Of a stretch of 51,218 nucleotides of DNA, positions 8,751-16,864 are shown piece after piece; positions within the stretch are counted from its first letter, which is position 1, and each line of letters starts with the position of its first letter. Where the stretch lies: contig NZ_AQWM01000026.1 in NCBI RefSeq assembly GCF_000376105.1, forward strand, positions 1 to 51,218. Reading direction: 5' to 3'. A program made the position numbers and the translations under genes. Under the pieces are notes generated by a model, which was given only the letters and a program-made list of their open reading frames with translations, did not search any database and was not told the DNA's origin. Source of the stretch: Asticcacaulis benevestitus DSM 16100 = ATCC BAA-896. GTDB lineage: Bacteria > Pseudomonadota > Alphaproteobacteria > Caulobacterales > Caulobacteraceae.

Positions 8751-9097
8751 GCCGTCGCCCGCAACAGCCAGAGCGCAACCCCAAGCAAAACGGCGGGAAT
8801 GAGCAGACCCAGCGCCATGCGCTTCAGGTCACGGGCGGCAAACACCCACATGACGACACAAACGCAGATGGCGAAAGACGACAGCATGCCCGTCAGCACC
8901 GCGCCGGACGTCGCCACACCCTCAAAGCGCGATAATCCTGCCGACAGAAGCGCCCCCCACAGGGCGGCAATGCCGTAACCACCGACGGTGGCCGCGAACG
9001 TACGCACCAGGACGCCACAGCGCGCACCCCATCGTGGCGAGATCGTCAAACTCAGTCTCAGATCAGGCAAAAGCACATCCTTAAAACTATTGCACAT
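8747..9097 (-). CDS. DUF3649 membrane protein, first gene of the PepSY operon
   Basis: About 116 residues with three hydrophobic segments and the pattern LVRTFAATVGGYGIAALW...LSRFEGVATSG, followed by a run ending FAARDLKRMALGLL. This is characteristic of DUF3649, which accompanies PepSY and DUF3325 in siderophore-uptake operons. The start is uncertain. ATG 9097 is given, but a TTG at 9070 has AAGGA at ideal spacing, and a TTG at 9112 is also in frame. The stop overlaps the PepSY start. It is the promoter-proximal gene, downstream of a candidate iron-responsive palindrome at 9136-9152. Confidence 0.75.
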   Translation of the reverse strand: MCNSFKDVLLPDLRLSLTISPRWGARCGVLVRTFAATVGGYGIAALWGALLSAGLSRFEGVATSGAVLTGMLSSFAICVCVVMWVFAARDLKRMALGLLIPAVLLGVALWLLRATA

Positions 9098-9135
9098 GCA
9101 AGTTATTTTCAAAGACGTGACTAGAAGAAGGCAAC

Positions 9136-9152
9136 TTGCGAGTCAATCGCAA
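9136..9152. promoter_or_regulatory. Palindrome TTGCGA-N5-TCGCAA, candidate Fur-type operator
   Basis: Perfect 6-bp inverted arms with a 5-base spacer lie 40-80 bases upstream of the DUF3649 start options. The size and TGC/GCA half-sites resemble Fur-type boxes of alphaproteobacteria. A second imperfect copy (TGCAAGTTATTTTCA) lies at 9097-9111. Iron control fits the function of the operon. Assignment to Fur is inference. Confidence 0.45.
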
Positions 9153-9242
9153 AACCATTTGGCCCAGCCGCAATCGATGCCAGTATAAAATTTTTACCTG
9201 AGCCTGGACACATCATGTGAGGCGCTATGACGTCACTTTTCG

Positions 9243-10022
9243 TCAATCAAGCCGCTGAACCTCTATGTTGCGGAACTCAATCTGCTGCCCCTCGGCTTGC
9301 AGCGCGATATAGCCTTGCCTCAACTGAAGCGCACCTCCTGCCGTCGCGATTAGCGGCACGGCGTCCTTGTCCGCGGGATCAAGCTCCGGCTTGGAATAGT
9401 GCAGGACTGGCTTGCCGTTGATGAAATGGGTGATCTCGCCATTGGGGAGAACTTCAATCTCAGCCTGCGTCCACAAGCCGACCGGCAGAACCGGCGACGA
9501 CGACAGGATACAATGGCGCTCGTCACGTTTTGCGCCGATCACGACCGATGTGCCGGGCGTACAGAGATTACCGGTGGGCTCTTCTTTCGGACGGGGAATC
9601 CCTAGCAATTGAAACTCCAGGCTCACAGGAAAGGCCTGTTCGCGGCGCATGGTCTCTGGCGCCTGCGCATGAAGCATCACACCAGAATTGCTGATCTCCC
9701 ATTCCTTGATGTCGGGGAGCGGTTCGCCAAACAATCGATACTCGAAACGCAGGCGATAGGCTTTCAGCGGCGCCTTCCAGAAGAGATGGCCGTAGGCACC
9801 CTCGAACTTTTTATAATGGGCGTAGGAAACCCGGATGACACCGTCCTGCGCAACGAAGGTGTGCAACGGATCCTCGCCCACCGCGTGCCCGGCAATCTTC
9901 GGCGTCCATCCCTCAAGCGTTTCCCCGTCGAAGAGCGGCTCCCACTTGGCTTCAGCCGCCAGGGCCGTAACAGGGGTCGTGGTGATGATGAGCGCAAGAC
10001 TCATACCCATGAGGTTTTTCAT
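9243..10022 (-). CDS. DUF1080 (3-keto-disaccharide hydrolase domain) secreted protein
   Basis: 259 residues starting at ATG 10022, which has GGAG at good spacing and opens a signal peptide (MKNLMGMSLALIITTTPVTALAA). The mature part begins WEPLFDGETLEGWTPK, the signature of DUF1080 domains, a concanavalin-like beta-sandwich. Later motifs are NSGVMLHAQ and GEITHFINGKPVLHYSKPEL, also typical. DUF1080 proteins have been linked to hydrolysis of 3-keto-glycosides produced by flavin 3-dehydrogenases. The two genes 500 bases away on the opposite strand encode such a dehydrogenase, supporting that role. An upstream in-frame start (10100) would add a non-signal lead and is not preferred. Confidence 0.85.
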   Translation of the reverse strand: MKNLMGMSLALIITTTPVTALAAEAKWEPLFDGETLEGWTPKIAGHAVGEDPLHTFVAQDGVIRVSYAHYKKFEGAYGHLFWKAPLKAYRLRFEYRLFGEPLPDIKEWEISNSGVMLHAQAPETMRREQAFPVSLEFQLLGIPRPKEEPTGNLCTPGTSVVIGAKRDERHCILSSSPVLPVGLWTQAEIEVLPNGEITHFINGKPVLHYSKPELDPADKDAVPLIATAGGALQLRQGYIALQAEGQQIEFRNIEVQRLD

Positions 10023-10110
10023 GTTTATCTCCGGAGGGGTTTCTGGTTCGGAAGAATTTTGGCTTATTTTTGCTCGGGCCAATGGCTTGAGAAAGGTCAT
10101 GTCTGAAGGA

Positions 10111-10124
10111 TGTAAGCGATTGTA
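10111..10124. promoter_or_regulatory. LacI-type operator-like site upstream of DUF1080 gene 1
   Basis: TGTAAGCGATTGTA, an imperfect palindrome centred on CG, lies about 90 bases upstream of the DUF1080 start. It resembles the sites at 42589-42603 (TTGTAATCGATTTCA) and 46322-46337 in front of the second module. A central CG is typical of LacI-family operators. The rest of the 10023-10545 gap is AT-richer and holds no gene I can support. Confidence 0.35.
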
Positions 10125-10545
10125 CCATCTGGATTAAACGCGAACGGCTGCACGGCCACGCGGCGACGCACGTCACCACCCCGTATCCCGTTCAGCCCGA
10201 CAGATCCATCATGGCAGAATGAGCGAGATATTCAAAAATTGCGAACGAATAATATCCGAGCGTCCAGCACATCGATCGATTGGTCCAGAGAGCGCCAATC
10301 CACCTTTTCGTCCCGTGCTTAAAGAACAAGGCAAAGCTTAGCCCACGCACACAGAAAATTCTGAAAAAATCCAACACGTCTGTCGGAACGGACAACACTT
10401 TGAAAGCGCTGACGCCTATTCATTTTAATGGGCCAATTGTCGAATTCACTTCAACCTATAAGCCACAGTCTTGCGCTTCGAAAGTATAGCGCTATGGTAA
10501 GACAATTAAAAAAATGGCGGATCCATGCCGCCATGGGAGTGAAAC

Positions 10546-11112
10546 ATGACGACGCGCCGGCAGGTCTTGCACGGATTGATTTTGAGCCTGAGCGGCGCTG
10601 CGGCGCTGTCGACCTTCCAAGGCGCTGCAGCACGCCCGCTGCAGGCGGTAAAGTCTGGCGCTCCCGCTTTTTACAGCGCGGATGAACTGGCGCTGGTCAC
10701 ATGTCTCGCCGACGCCATTATTCCGCGCACCGATACACCGGGGGCCATTGACGTCGGTGTCCCCGCCTATATGGACCACCTTTACCTGACCTGGGCCTCC
10801 GCCCCCACGCAAGGCGCACATCATGCCGAACTGGCCGCCATTGCTGGGCACCTGGAACGCTTTGGCGCGCCCCGCACCTCGGGTGACACCAAAAGCCGTC
10901 TCAAGGCCCTGACCGATCTCGACGCAGCCGCGTTCGCCTACGGCACCGACGCCTCCGGTCTTGGCGGTTACCGCGCCGTCAAATCCTTGATCGCTACCGT
11001 ATATTACCTGTCGGAACCAGGCGCGACGCAGGAGTTGCAATACGAACTGGTGCCGGGAAGATGGATCGCTTCAGCACCGATTGGCGACATCGGCCGAACC
11101 TGGGCCCAATAA
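10546..11112 (+). CDS. Gluconate 2-dehydrogenase subunit 3-like protein (Tat-exported small subunit)
   Basis: A 188-residue small subunit of a periplasmic flavin dehydrogenase (Gluconate_2-dh3 family, LacA-like). It opens with MTTRRQVLHGLILSLSGAAA, a twin-arginine signal. That is needed because the folded flavoprotein partner has no signal of its own and is exported piggyback. The family motif ADAIIPRTDTPGAIDVGVPA stands at about residues 56-75. The C-terminal ELVPGRWIASAPIGDIGRTW matches the end of the homologue at 43500. GGGAG precedes the ATG. The stop lies 22 bases before the GMC gene, so the two form an operon. Confidence 0.85.
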   Translation: MTTRRQVLHGLILSLSGAAALSTFQGAAARPLQAVKSGAPAFYSADELALVTCLADAIIPRTDTPGAIDVGVPAYMDHLYLTWASAPTQGAHHAELAAIAGHLERFGAPRTSGDTKSRLKALTDLDAAAFAYGTDASGLGGYRAVKSLIATVYYLSEPGATQELQYELVPGRWIASAPIGDIGRTWAQ

Positions 11113-11134
11113 AACACGAATGCAGGATGTTGCT

Positions 11135-12847
11135 ATGCGTGAATTCGATGCGATCGTCATAGGTTCGGGAATGAGCGGCGGCTGGGCCGCTAAGGAACTG
11201 TGCGAAAAGGGCCTTAAGGTGCTGCTCCTAGAGCGCGGCCGCGAGCTGAGCGTCGAGAAAGACTATTCCGACATGTTGTCGCCGTGGGAGTTGCCCAATC
11301 TCGACCGCATTCAGGAGGACGAGCGCAAGACGCATTATCCGATGCAATCGAGGTCGGTGGGCTATGCCCTGCACGAAACCACCAAGCAGTTCTGGGTCAA
11401 GGAGGATGAGCAGCCCTACGAGACACCGGAAGGCGCGCCGTTCGAATGGGTTCGCGGCTATCACAGCGGCGGCAAGTCCTTGATGTGGTCGCGACAATCC
11501 TATCGCTTTGGCCCGCAGGATTTTGAATCCAACAAGAAGGACGGCGTTGGCGTCGACTGGCCTATCCGTTATGATGACCTGGCGCCGTGGTACGACCATG
11601 TCGAGCGCTTCGCCGGCATATCGGGGAACCGCGACGGTATCGACAGCCTGCCCGATGGCGTTTTCCAGCCGGCCTTCGAGCTGACCATGCCGGAAAAAGC
11701 CTTCGCGGAGCGGGTCAACAAAGCCTTTCCCTCTCGCCACGTCATCGCCGCGCGCGTCGCCCACCTGACCGAGCCGACCCAGGAACAGATAGACCTGGGG
11801 CGTGGCCCATGCCAGGTGCGCAATCACTGCCACCGCGGCTGTTCCTACGGGGCATATTTCTCGTCGATGTCGGCCACCCTGCCGGCGGCGCGCAACACGG
11901 GCAACCTGACCCTGATCAGCCACGCCATCGTGCAGGCCATCGACTATGATCCGGTATCGAAGCGTGCGACCGGCGTCCGTGTCATGGACGCCAATACGCG
12001 CGATACCAAGACCTACAGCGCACGCCTGATCTTCCTCAATGCCTCGACGGTCGCCTCGACCCTGATCATGCTGAACTCACGATCCGAAGCCTTCCCGACG
12101 GGTCTTGCCAACAGCTCCGGGCAGTTGGGCCACAACCTGATGGACCATTTTGGTGGCGCCGGCGCCGGGGGCGACATGCCCGAGTTCGATGCCTATTACC
12201 ATGCCGGTCGTCGTCCGGGCGGCATCTATGTCCCCAATTTTGCCAATATCACCGAACCGGACAAGCCCTTCCTGCGTGGCTTCGGCTTTCAGGGCGGCGC
12301 CACGCGCCCAGGCTGGACAGGCGACCGGCCGGGTCTCGGACAGGATTTCAAACTGGCCAATCGCACGCCGGGATCCTGGAGCATCGGCATTTTCGCCTTT
12401 GGCGACATGCTGCCCAATTACCGCAACCACATCCGTCTGCACGAGACCAGGACGGATAAGTGGGGCATGCCCATAGCGGTTATCGATTGCCGCCTGGGCG
12501 ACAATGAACTGAAGCTGATGCAGGCGGCCGCCAGGGATGGCCGGGCCATGATCGAAGCCGCCGGGTGCGTCAACATCTGGTCATCGGATGCGGACAACAT
12601 GACCATAGAGTCGCTGACAGCGCCAGGCAACAAGATCCACGAAATGGGCACGGCGCGCATGGGTCGCGACCCCAAAACCTCGGTACTGAACGGCTGGTGT
12701 CAGTCCCACGACGTCCCCAATCTCTTCATCACCGACGGCAGTTGTATGGCCAGTTCGGCGGTTCAGAACCCATCCCTGACCTATATGGCCCTGACGGCGC
12801 GCGCGGCCGATCATGCCGCGCAACTGATGAAGGACGGCGCTCTGTAA
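11135..12847 (+). CDS. GMC-family flavoprotein, putative glucoside 3-dehydrogenase large subunit
   Basis: 570 residues. The FAD-binding Rossmann motif is at residues 9-20 (IGSGMSGGWAAK). The C-terminal GMC signature (KIHEMGTARMG, then NPSLTYMALTARAAD) holds the active-site His and Asn. Cys226, Cys232 and Cys236 form a cysteine cluster like that binding a 3Fe-4S centre in bacterial FAD sugar dehydrogenases. The start was put at ATG 11135, with AGGA upstream, because the family begins right before the Rossmann strand; 11081 is in frame but overlaps the small-subunit gene. With the small subunit it resembles LacB of Caulobacter, which oxidises lactose, probably at C3. No cytochrome gene follows here; the one at 45844 may serve both modules. 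Confidence 0.85.
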   Translation: MREFDAIVIGSGMSGGWAAKELCEKGLKVLLLERGRELSVEKDYSDMLSPWELPNLDRIQEDERKTHYPMQSRSVGYALHETTKQFWVKEDEQPYETPEGAPFEWVRGYHSGGKSLMWSRQSYRFGPQDFESNKKDGVGVDWPIRYDDLAPWYDHVERFAGISGNRDGIDSLPDGVFQPAFELTMPEKAFAERVNKAFPSRHVIAARVAHLTEPTQEQIDLGRGPCQVRNHCHRGCSYGAYFSSMSATLPAARNTGNLTLISHAIVQAIDYDPVSKRATGVRVMDANTRDTKTYSARLIFLNASTVASTLIMLNSRSEAFPTGLANSSGQLGHNLMDHFGGAGAGGDMPEFDAYYHAGRRPGGIYVPNFANITEPDKPFLRGFGFQGGATRPGWTGDRPGLGQDFKLANRTPGSWSIGIFAFGDMLPNYRNHIRLHETRTDKWGMPIAVIDCRLGDNELKLMQAAARDGRAMIEAAGCVNIWSSDADNMTIESLTAPGNKIHEMGTARMGRDPKTSVLNGWCQSHDVPNLFITDGSCMASSAVQNPSLTYMALTARAADHAAQLMKDGAL

Positions 12848-12917
12848 GCACGCCGTCGCACCTCTACGGATTGTAACCCGTTAAGGTCATACGAGGTCCG
12901 CCCTGATCGCTTGAGCC

Positions 12918-14045
12918 TTAATCCAGTGTGGATCGATAGCGCATCATCGCCACCGTCATGGCGACAACAATAAAGATCAGCATGGGCCAGATATTGGGCC
13001 ACATGGCCGTCAGGTCCGAGCCCTTCAGCATGACCGAGCGCACAATGCGCAGAAAGTGCGTGAGCGGGAAGATCTGGCCTATAGCTTGTGCCCAGTCCGG
13101 CATGCCGCGAAACGGGAACATGAAGCCCGACAGCATCATCGAGGGCAGGAAAAAGAAAAAGGTCATCTGCATGGCCTGCATCTGGCTCCGGGCAATGGTT
13201 GAAAAGGTGAACCCCACCGCCAGATTGGCGATGATAAACAGACCCACGCCCAAGGCCATGATCCACGGCGATCCGATAAACGGCACGTGGAAGACATAAT
13301 AGGCCGCCAACAGGACAATCCCCGTCTGGATCAGCCCCACACCGACATAGGGCGTGATCTTGCCAACCATGACCTCCCAGGGGCGCGCCGGCATGGCCAG
13401 AAGGTTTTCCATATTGCCGCGTTCGGTCTCACGCGTCATCGCAATCGAGGTAATCATGATCATGGTCATGGTGAGGATGACGCCCAGAAGGCCCGGCACG
13501 ATATTGTACTGCGAGATGCCTTCAGGGTTATACATGCGGTGCACCACGATATTGACCGGTGGATCGGTCTGGTTCAGCGGCGCCCACTCGCCTTTCAGTT
13601 CAGGGCGCAGGGCCGACTGAACCGTCTGGTCGATCATGCCAATGGCGTTTGACGCCGCTGACGGGTCCGACGCATCAGCCTCGATCAGCAGATCGGGCTT
13701 GTCACCGCGCAACAGGGCCCGCGTGAAACCGGCCGGCACCGTCACCACAAACGCCACATCGCCGCTTTGCAGGGCGCGCGTCCCCGCCTCGGCACTGGAA
13801 GCCTGGCCCTTGATATCGAAATAGCTGGAATTCGAAAGCCCCGACACAATGGAGCGCACAGCCGAGCTGTTATCCTCCAGATACAGCAAGGTCGGCAAAT
13901 GGCGCGGGTCGGAATTGATGGCAAAACCGAACAGGGTCAGCTGGATAACCGGCACCATGATCATCATGCCAAACGTCATGCGGTCACGCCGCATCTGGAT
14001 GAATTCCTTGGTCAGGATGGCGAGGATACGATGCAGCCACGACAT
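12918..14045 (-). CDS. ABC-2 type transporter permease (YhhJ/YbhR-like)
   Basis: 375 residues starting at ATG 14045, four bases after the stop of the ATPase gene. A cytoplasmic lead (MSWLHRILAILTKEFIQMRRD) and the first helix (about 25-45) come before a large periplasmic domain. Five helices follow in the C-terminal half, including the ABC-2 signature region TRETERGNMENLLAMPARPW. This is the layout of drug or lipid exporters working with HlyD adaptors. It is the last gene of a TetR-HlyD-ATPase-permease operon. The E. coli ybhGFSR system has two permeases; here one gene is seen, so it probably works as a homodimer. It converges with the GMC gene. Confidence 0.88.
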   Translation of the reverse strand: MSWLHRILAILTKEFIQMRRDRMTFGMMIMVPVIQLTLFGFAINSDPRHLPTLLYLEDNSSAVRSIVSGLSNSSYFDIKGQASSAEAGTRALQSGDVAFVVTVPAGFTRALLRGDKPDLLIEADASDPSAASNAIGMIDQTVQSALRPELKGEWAPLNQTDPPVNIVVHRMYNPEGISQYNIVPGLLGVILTMTMIMITSIAMTRETERGNMENLLAMPARPWEVMVGKITPYVGVGLIQTGIVLLAAYYVFHVPFIGSPWIMALGVGLFIIANLAVGFTFSTIARSQMQAMQMTFFFFLPSMMLSGFMFPFRGMPDWAQAIGQIFPLTHFLRIVRSVMLKGSDLTAMWPNIWPMLIFIVVAMTVAMMRYRSTLD

Positions 14046-14049
14046 GCGC

Positions 14050-15012
14050 CTACACCCCCACCGAGTTATCAACGGCCGAAGTCATCAGATGGATAAAGAC
14101 GTCTTCCAGATTAGGCCGTACCTGCTGCCAGTGGACGTTGCTCTTGTCCCGTCCGGCAATCAGGGCTTTCAACCTGTCCAGATCACCGCCGCTGACGTGC
14201 AGGGCATTGCCGAAATAGGCGATATGGTCAGCCCCCGGCTCGCCACGCAAGCGCTCCATCAGGTCGCGCACGCCCACCCCTTCGGCCACAAAGGTATAGA
14301 GCCCGGAGCGATCGATAATATCATCCACCCGCCCCTGCGCCATCAGCTTGCCATAGGCGATATAGACGATCTGATCACACCGTTCGGCCTCGTCCATATA
14401 GTGGGTCGAAACCAGCACGGTCAGCCCTTGCGCCGACAGGCGGTGGATCTGATCCCAGAAATCGCGCCGCGCCTGCGGATCGACGCCGGCGGTCGGTTCG
14501 TCCAGCATCAGCATTTTCGGACTGTGCAAGGTGCAGGCGGCCAGCGCCAAACGTTGCTTCCAGCCGCCCGACAGCGTCCCCGCCAGCTGCTTCTGCCGCG
14601 ACGTCAGCCCTAAGGTTTCCAGCGTCTGATCGACGATCTGGCGGCTGTTTTTCAGCTCATACAGATTGGCAACGAATTCGAGATTTTCGCGGATGGTCAG
14701 GTCTTCCCAGTAAGAGAACTTCTGGGTCATGTAACCGACCTGGTTCTTGATCTCGCGGCTGTTTTTTAAGATGTCGAAGCCAAGACAAGTCCCCTCACCG
14801 GCATCGGGCTTCAACAACCCGCACAACATGCGGATGGTTGTGGTCTTGCCCGAGCCATTGGGCCCAAGGAAGCCCCACACCTGACCGCGCGGCATCTGGA
14901 TATCGACCTGATCGACGACCGTAAGCTTGCCAAAGCGCTTGGTCAGTCCGCGGACGTCAATAGCGAGATCTTTTGGCGCCAGGTCTTTTTGAGCGAGATC
15001 GGGATCCGCCAT
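14050..15012 (-). CDS. ABC exporter ATP-binding protein
   Basis: 320 residues. Walker A is GPNGSGKTT (about residues 48-56), the signature is LSGGWKQRLALA, and Walker B with its glutamate is MLMLDEPTAGVDP. The switch His is in STHYMDEAERCD. The C-terminal extension has the DUF4162-type region seen in YbhF/CcmA-like exporters. ATG 15012 was chosen because it overlaps the TGA of the HlyD gene by one base (TGATG); a longer open frame upstream only shadows that gene. It powers the permease at 12918. The single nucleotide-binding domain is shorter than YbhF, which has two. Confidence 0.92.
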   Translation of the reverse strand: MADPDLAQKDLAPKDLAIDVRGLTKRFGKLTVVDQVDIQMPRGQVWGFLGPNGSGKTTTIRMLCGLLKPDAGEGTCLGFDILKNSREIKNQVGYMTQKFSYWEDLTIRENLEFVANLYELKNSRQIVDQTLETLGLTSRQKQLAGTLSGGWKQRLALAACTLHSPKMLMLDEPTAGVDPQARRDFWDQIHRLSAQGLTVLVSTHYMDEAERCDQIVYIAYGKLMAQGRVDDIIDRSGLYTFVAEGVGVRDLMERLRGEPGADHIAYFGNALHVSGGDLDRLKALIAGRDKSNVHWQQVRPNLEDVFIHLMTSAVDNSVGV

Positions 15013-15947
15013 CACAGGCTCACATCGACCGGCTGACCAGCATGAAGCACTTGCGGTTTGTCCGGTGTCGCCTCGATCAGGAACATCAGCTTCTGCCGCT
15101 CCTTCACGCTGTAAATCACCGGCGGAGTAAATTCCGCATTGGCCGAGATATAGCGCACCTTGCCCGAGAGCGCCGGGCAACCATCGCAATGGATGCTCAC
15201 CACCCGCCCCACCCTCAGCTTGGCCAGCGCCGACTGCGGCACAAAGAAACGTACAAATTCGCGCCCCTTGGGTCGCACGGTCAGAACCGCCGCCCCGGCC
15301 GCCACAAACTCACCTGGCTCACGCAGGCGCTCATCCACCTGCCCCGTCAGCCGCGCATGGACCTCACGATCCGCCAGCGTCCATTGTGCTGAGGCGACAT
15401 CGGCGCCAGACGCCTCAGCCGTCGCTTGCGCGGCCTTGACTTGATCGGTGCGCGCGGCCAGACGCTTTTCGCTGATCTGTTTGTCGATACTGACCACGGC
15501 GGCGGCAGCGGATTTGGTGGCGCTGCGCAAACTGTCCATCTGAGCCGCCGAGACATAGCCCTTCGATTCCAATTGCGCATACCGCGCCTCATTGGCTCTC
15601 GCCAGATCAAGCGCCGCCTGCGCCTGCGCCCGTTGGGCCAGAAGCGGCGCTATATCAGCCTCGCGCGCGCCTTTCGACAGATCCGTCGCATTGGCCTGCG
15701 CCGCCTCAGCCCGGCTTTGCGCACCCGACAGGGCATGTTGCGCCTGACTGGGATCCAAACGAAACAAAAGCTGATCCGCGACCACCGCATCGCCGCGATC
15801 CACAGTGACGGCGGTGAGCCAACCCGATTGCGGAGCGGCAATACTCACCGCCTGCGCTTCGACATAGCCGCTATAACTGGCGTCTGGCTTGGTATTACAC
15901 CCGCCAAGTGCCAGCAGGCTCACGCTCATCACCACAAGCTTACGCAT
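15012..15947 (-). CDS. HlyD-family periplasmic adaptor lipoprotein
   Basis: 311 residues. The signal MRKLVVMSVSLLALGGC has a lipobox (LGGC), so the protein is probably lipid-anchored. It then shows the first lipoyl half (YSGYVEAQAVSIAAPQSGWL), a long Ala/Gln-rich coiled coil at about residues 75-180, the second lipoyl half (VHARLTGQVDERLREPGEFV) and a beta-barrel end. This is the YhiI/YbhG type that links an inner-membrane ABC exporter to an outer-membrane channel. No TolC gene lies in this operon. The ATG overlaps the last bases of the TetR gene by 8. Confidence 0.88.
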   Translation of the reverse strand: MRKLVVMSVSLLALGGCNTKPDASYSGYVEAQAVSIAAPQSGWLTAVTVDRGDAVVADQLLFRLDPSQAQHALSGAQSRAEAAQANATDLSKGAREADIAPLLAQRAQAQAALDLARANEARYAQLESKGYVSAAQMDSLRSATKSAAAAVVSIDKQISEKRLAARTDQVKAAQATAEASGADVASAQWTLADREVHARLTGQVDERLREPGEFVAAGAAVLTVRPKGREFVRFFVPQSALAKLRVGRVVSIHCDGCPALSGKVRYISANAEFTPPVIYSVKERQKLMFLIEATPDKPQVLHAGQPVDVSL

Positions 15948-16590
15948 CAGAAGGCACTCCTGTTTTTAGGCCTTTCATGAACAGATCGATATGGGCATCG
16001 AGATAGGGTGTGGCCTTGAACGGCACCGCCTCGGCCGGCGCAAAAACCAGCGACCACAGGACGGATTTCAGCAGGGGGGCGATAAACAAATGGGCCAGGA
16101 CCTCGCTATCGCCGCGCCGTATTTCGTCACGCGCCATGGCGCGTTCGAACACGCCGCTCAAGGCGGCCAGTATAACGCCGACCACCTCACGGCGATAAAA
16201 CAGCACAAGTTCAGGAAAGCGTCCGGCCTCAGCCACCAGCAGTTTAGGATAGATAGGCAATTGACCGGAATCGATCAGACCGCCCACCAGACCCGCCACA
16301 CGTCGCAAAACCGGTTCGAGCGGACCGTCATAGGATGTCAGAAACCCCGACATCATCTCGACGCGCGGCCCGATGTCTCGGCGCACCAAAGCCTCGAACA
16401 AAGCCATCTTGGTCGGATAATAGAGATAGACCGTGCCCTTGCTGACGCGAGCCTCGCGCGCCACTTCCTCCATGCGCGCATCGGCAAAACCGCGTGCAGC
16501 GAATTGCGATAAAGCGGCATCGAGAATTTCAGCCTGCCGCACCTCAGGCGTTGCTCGCCGGCTACCGAAGCGGACATTGCTATCGACCAC
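15940..16590 (-). CDS. TetR/AcrR-family repressor of the ABC exporter operon
   Basis: 216 residues. The N-terminal helix-turn-helix is at about residues 20-65 (ILDAALSQFAARGFADARME, then SKGTVYLYYPTKMALFEALV), the usual TetR signature. The C-terminal ligand domain resembles TetR_C_33/AefR-type proteins. It is the first gene of the operon TetR-HlyD-ATPase-permease, overlapping the next gene. A perfect palindrome starts 10 bases upstream of its ATG, so it very likely represses its own operon until an exported compound binds. The layout parallels E. coli cecR-ybhGFSR. Confidence 0.92.
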   Translation of the reverse strand: MVDSNVRFGSRRATPEVRQAEILDAALSQFAARGFADARMEEVAREARVSKGTVYLYYPTKMALFEALVRRDIGPRVEMMSGFLTSYDGPLEPVLRRVAGLVGGLIDSGQLPIYPKLLVAEAGRFPELVLFYRREVVGVILAALSGVFERAMARDEIRRGDSEVLAHLFIAPLLKSVLWSLVFAPAEAVPFKATPYLDAHIDLFMKGLKTGVPSDA

Positions 16591-16599
16591 CTATAGACT

Positions 16600-16631
16600 C
16601 CTTACAGTACTGACTGGTCAGTACTGTAAGG
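16600..16631. promoter_or_regulatory. 32-bp perfect palindrome, TetR operator
   Basis: CCTTACAGTACTGAC at 16600-16614 is the exact reverse complement of 16617-16631, separated by TG. The core ACTGACTGGTCAGT is of the kind bound by TetR regulators of efflux operons. It lies immediately upstream of the TetR start codon, so a bound repressor would cover the promoter or transcription start. Confidence 0.85.
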
Positions 16632-16864
16632 CGAAAAGCGCGTGGTTGCAAGCCCGCTCCAACCCGATTGCGAGCGCGAGGCGCCCGGTGATGATGTGAC
16701 GACGTTCCCGGGATTCGGCGGCCTGAGGTTTAAAGGCCATCCAAGGCACGGCCCTCTCGCCCGACCGAAATAACCTCCAGGATTCGCTTCATCCGCCCTT
16801 GAACAGGCTTGGCTACAGCCGGCGTTTTCAGCCACAAGTGCCCTATGCGTGCAGGGGGATAGCC

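Noticed and set aside
12848..12917. TGTAACCCGTTAAG as a further LacI-type site
   Set aside because: It lies between two convergent gene ends where no promoter is expected, and matches the other sites poorly.
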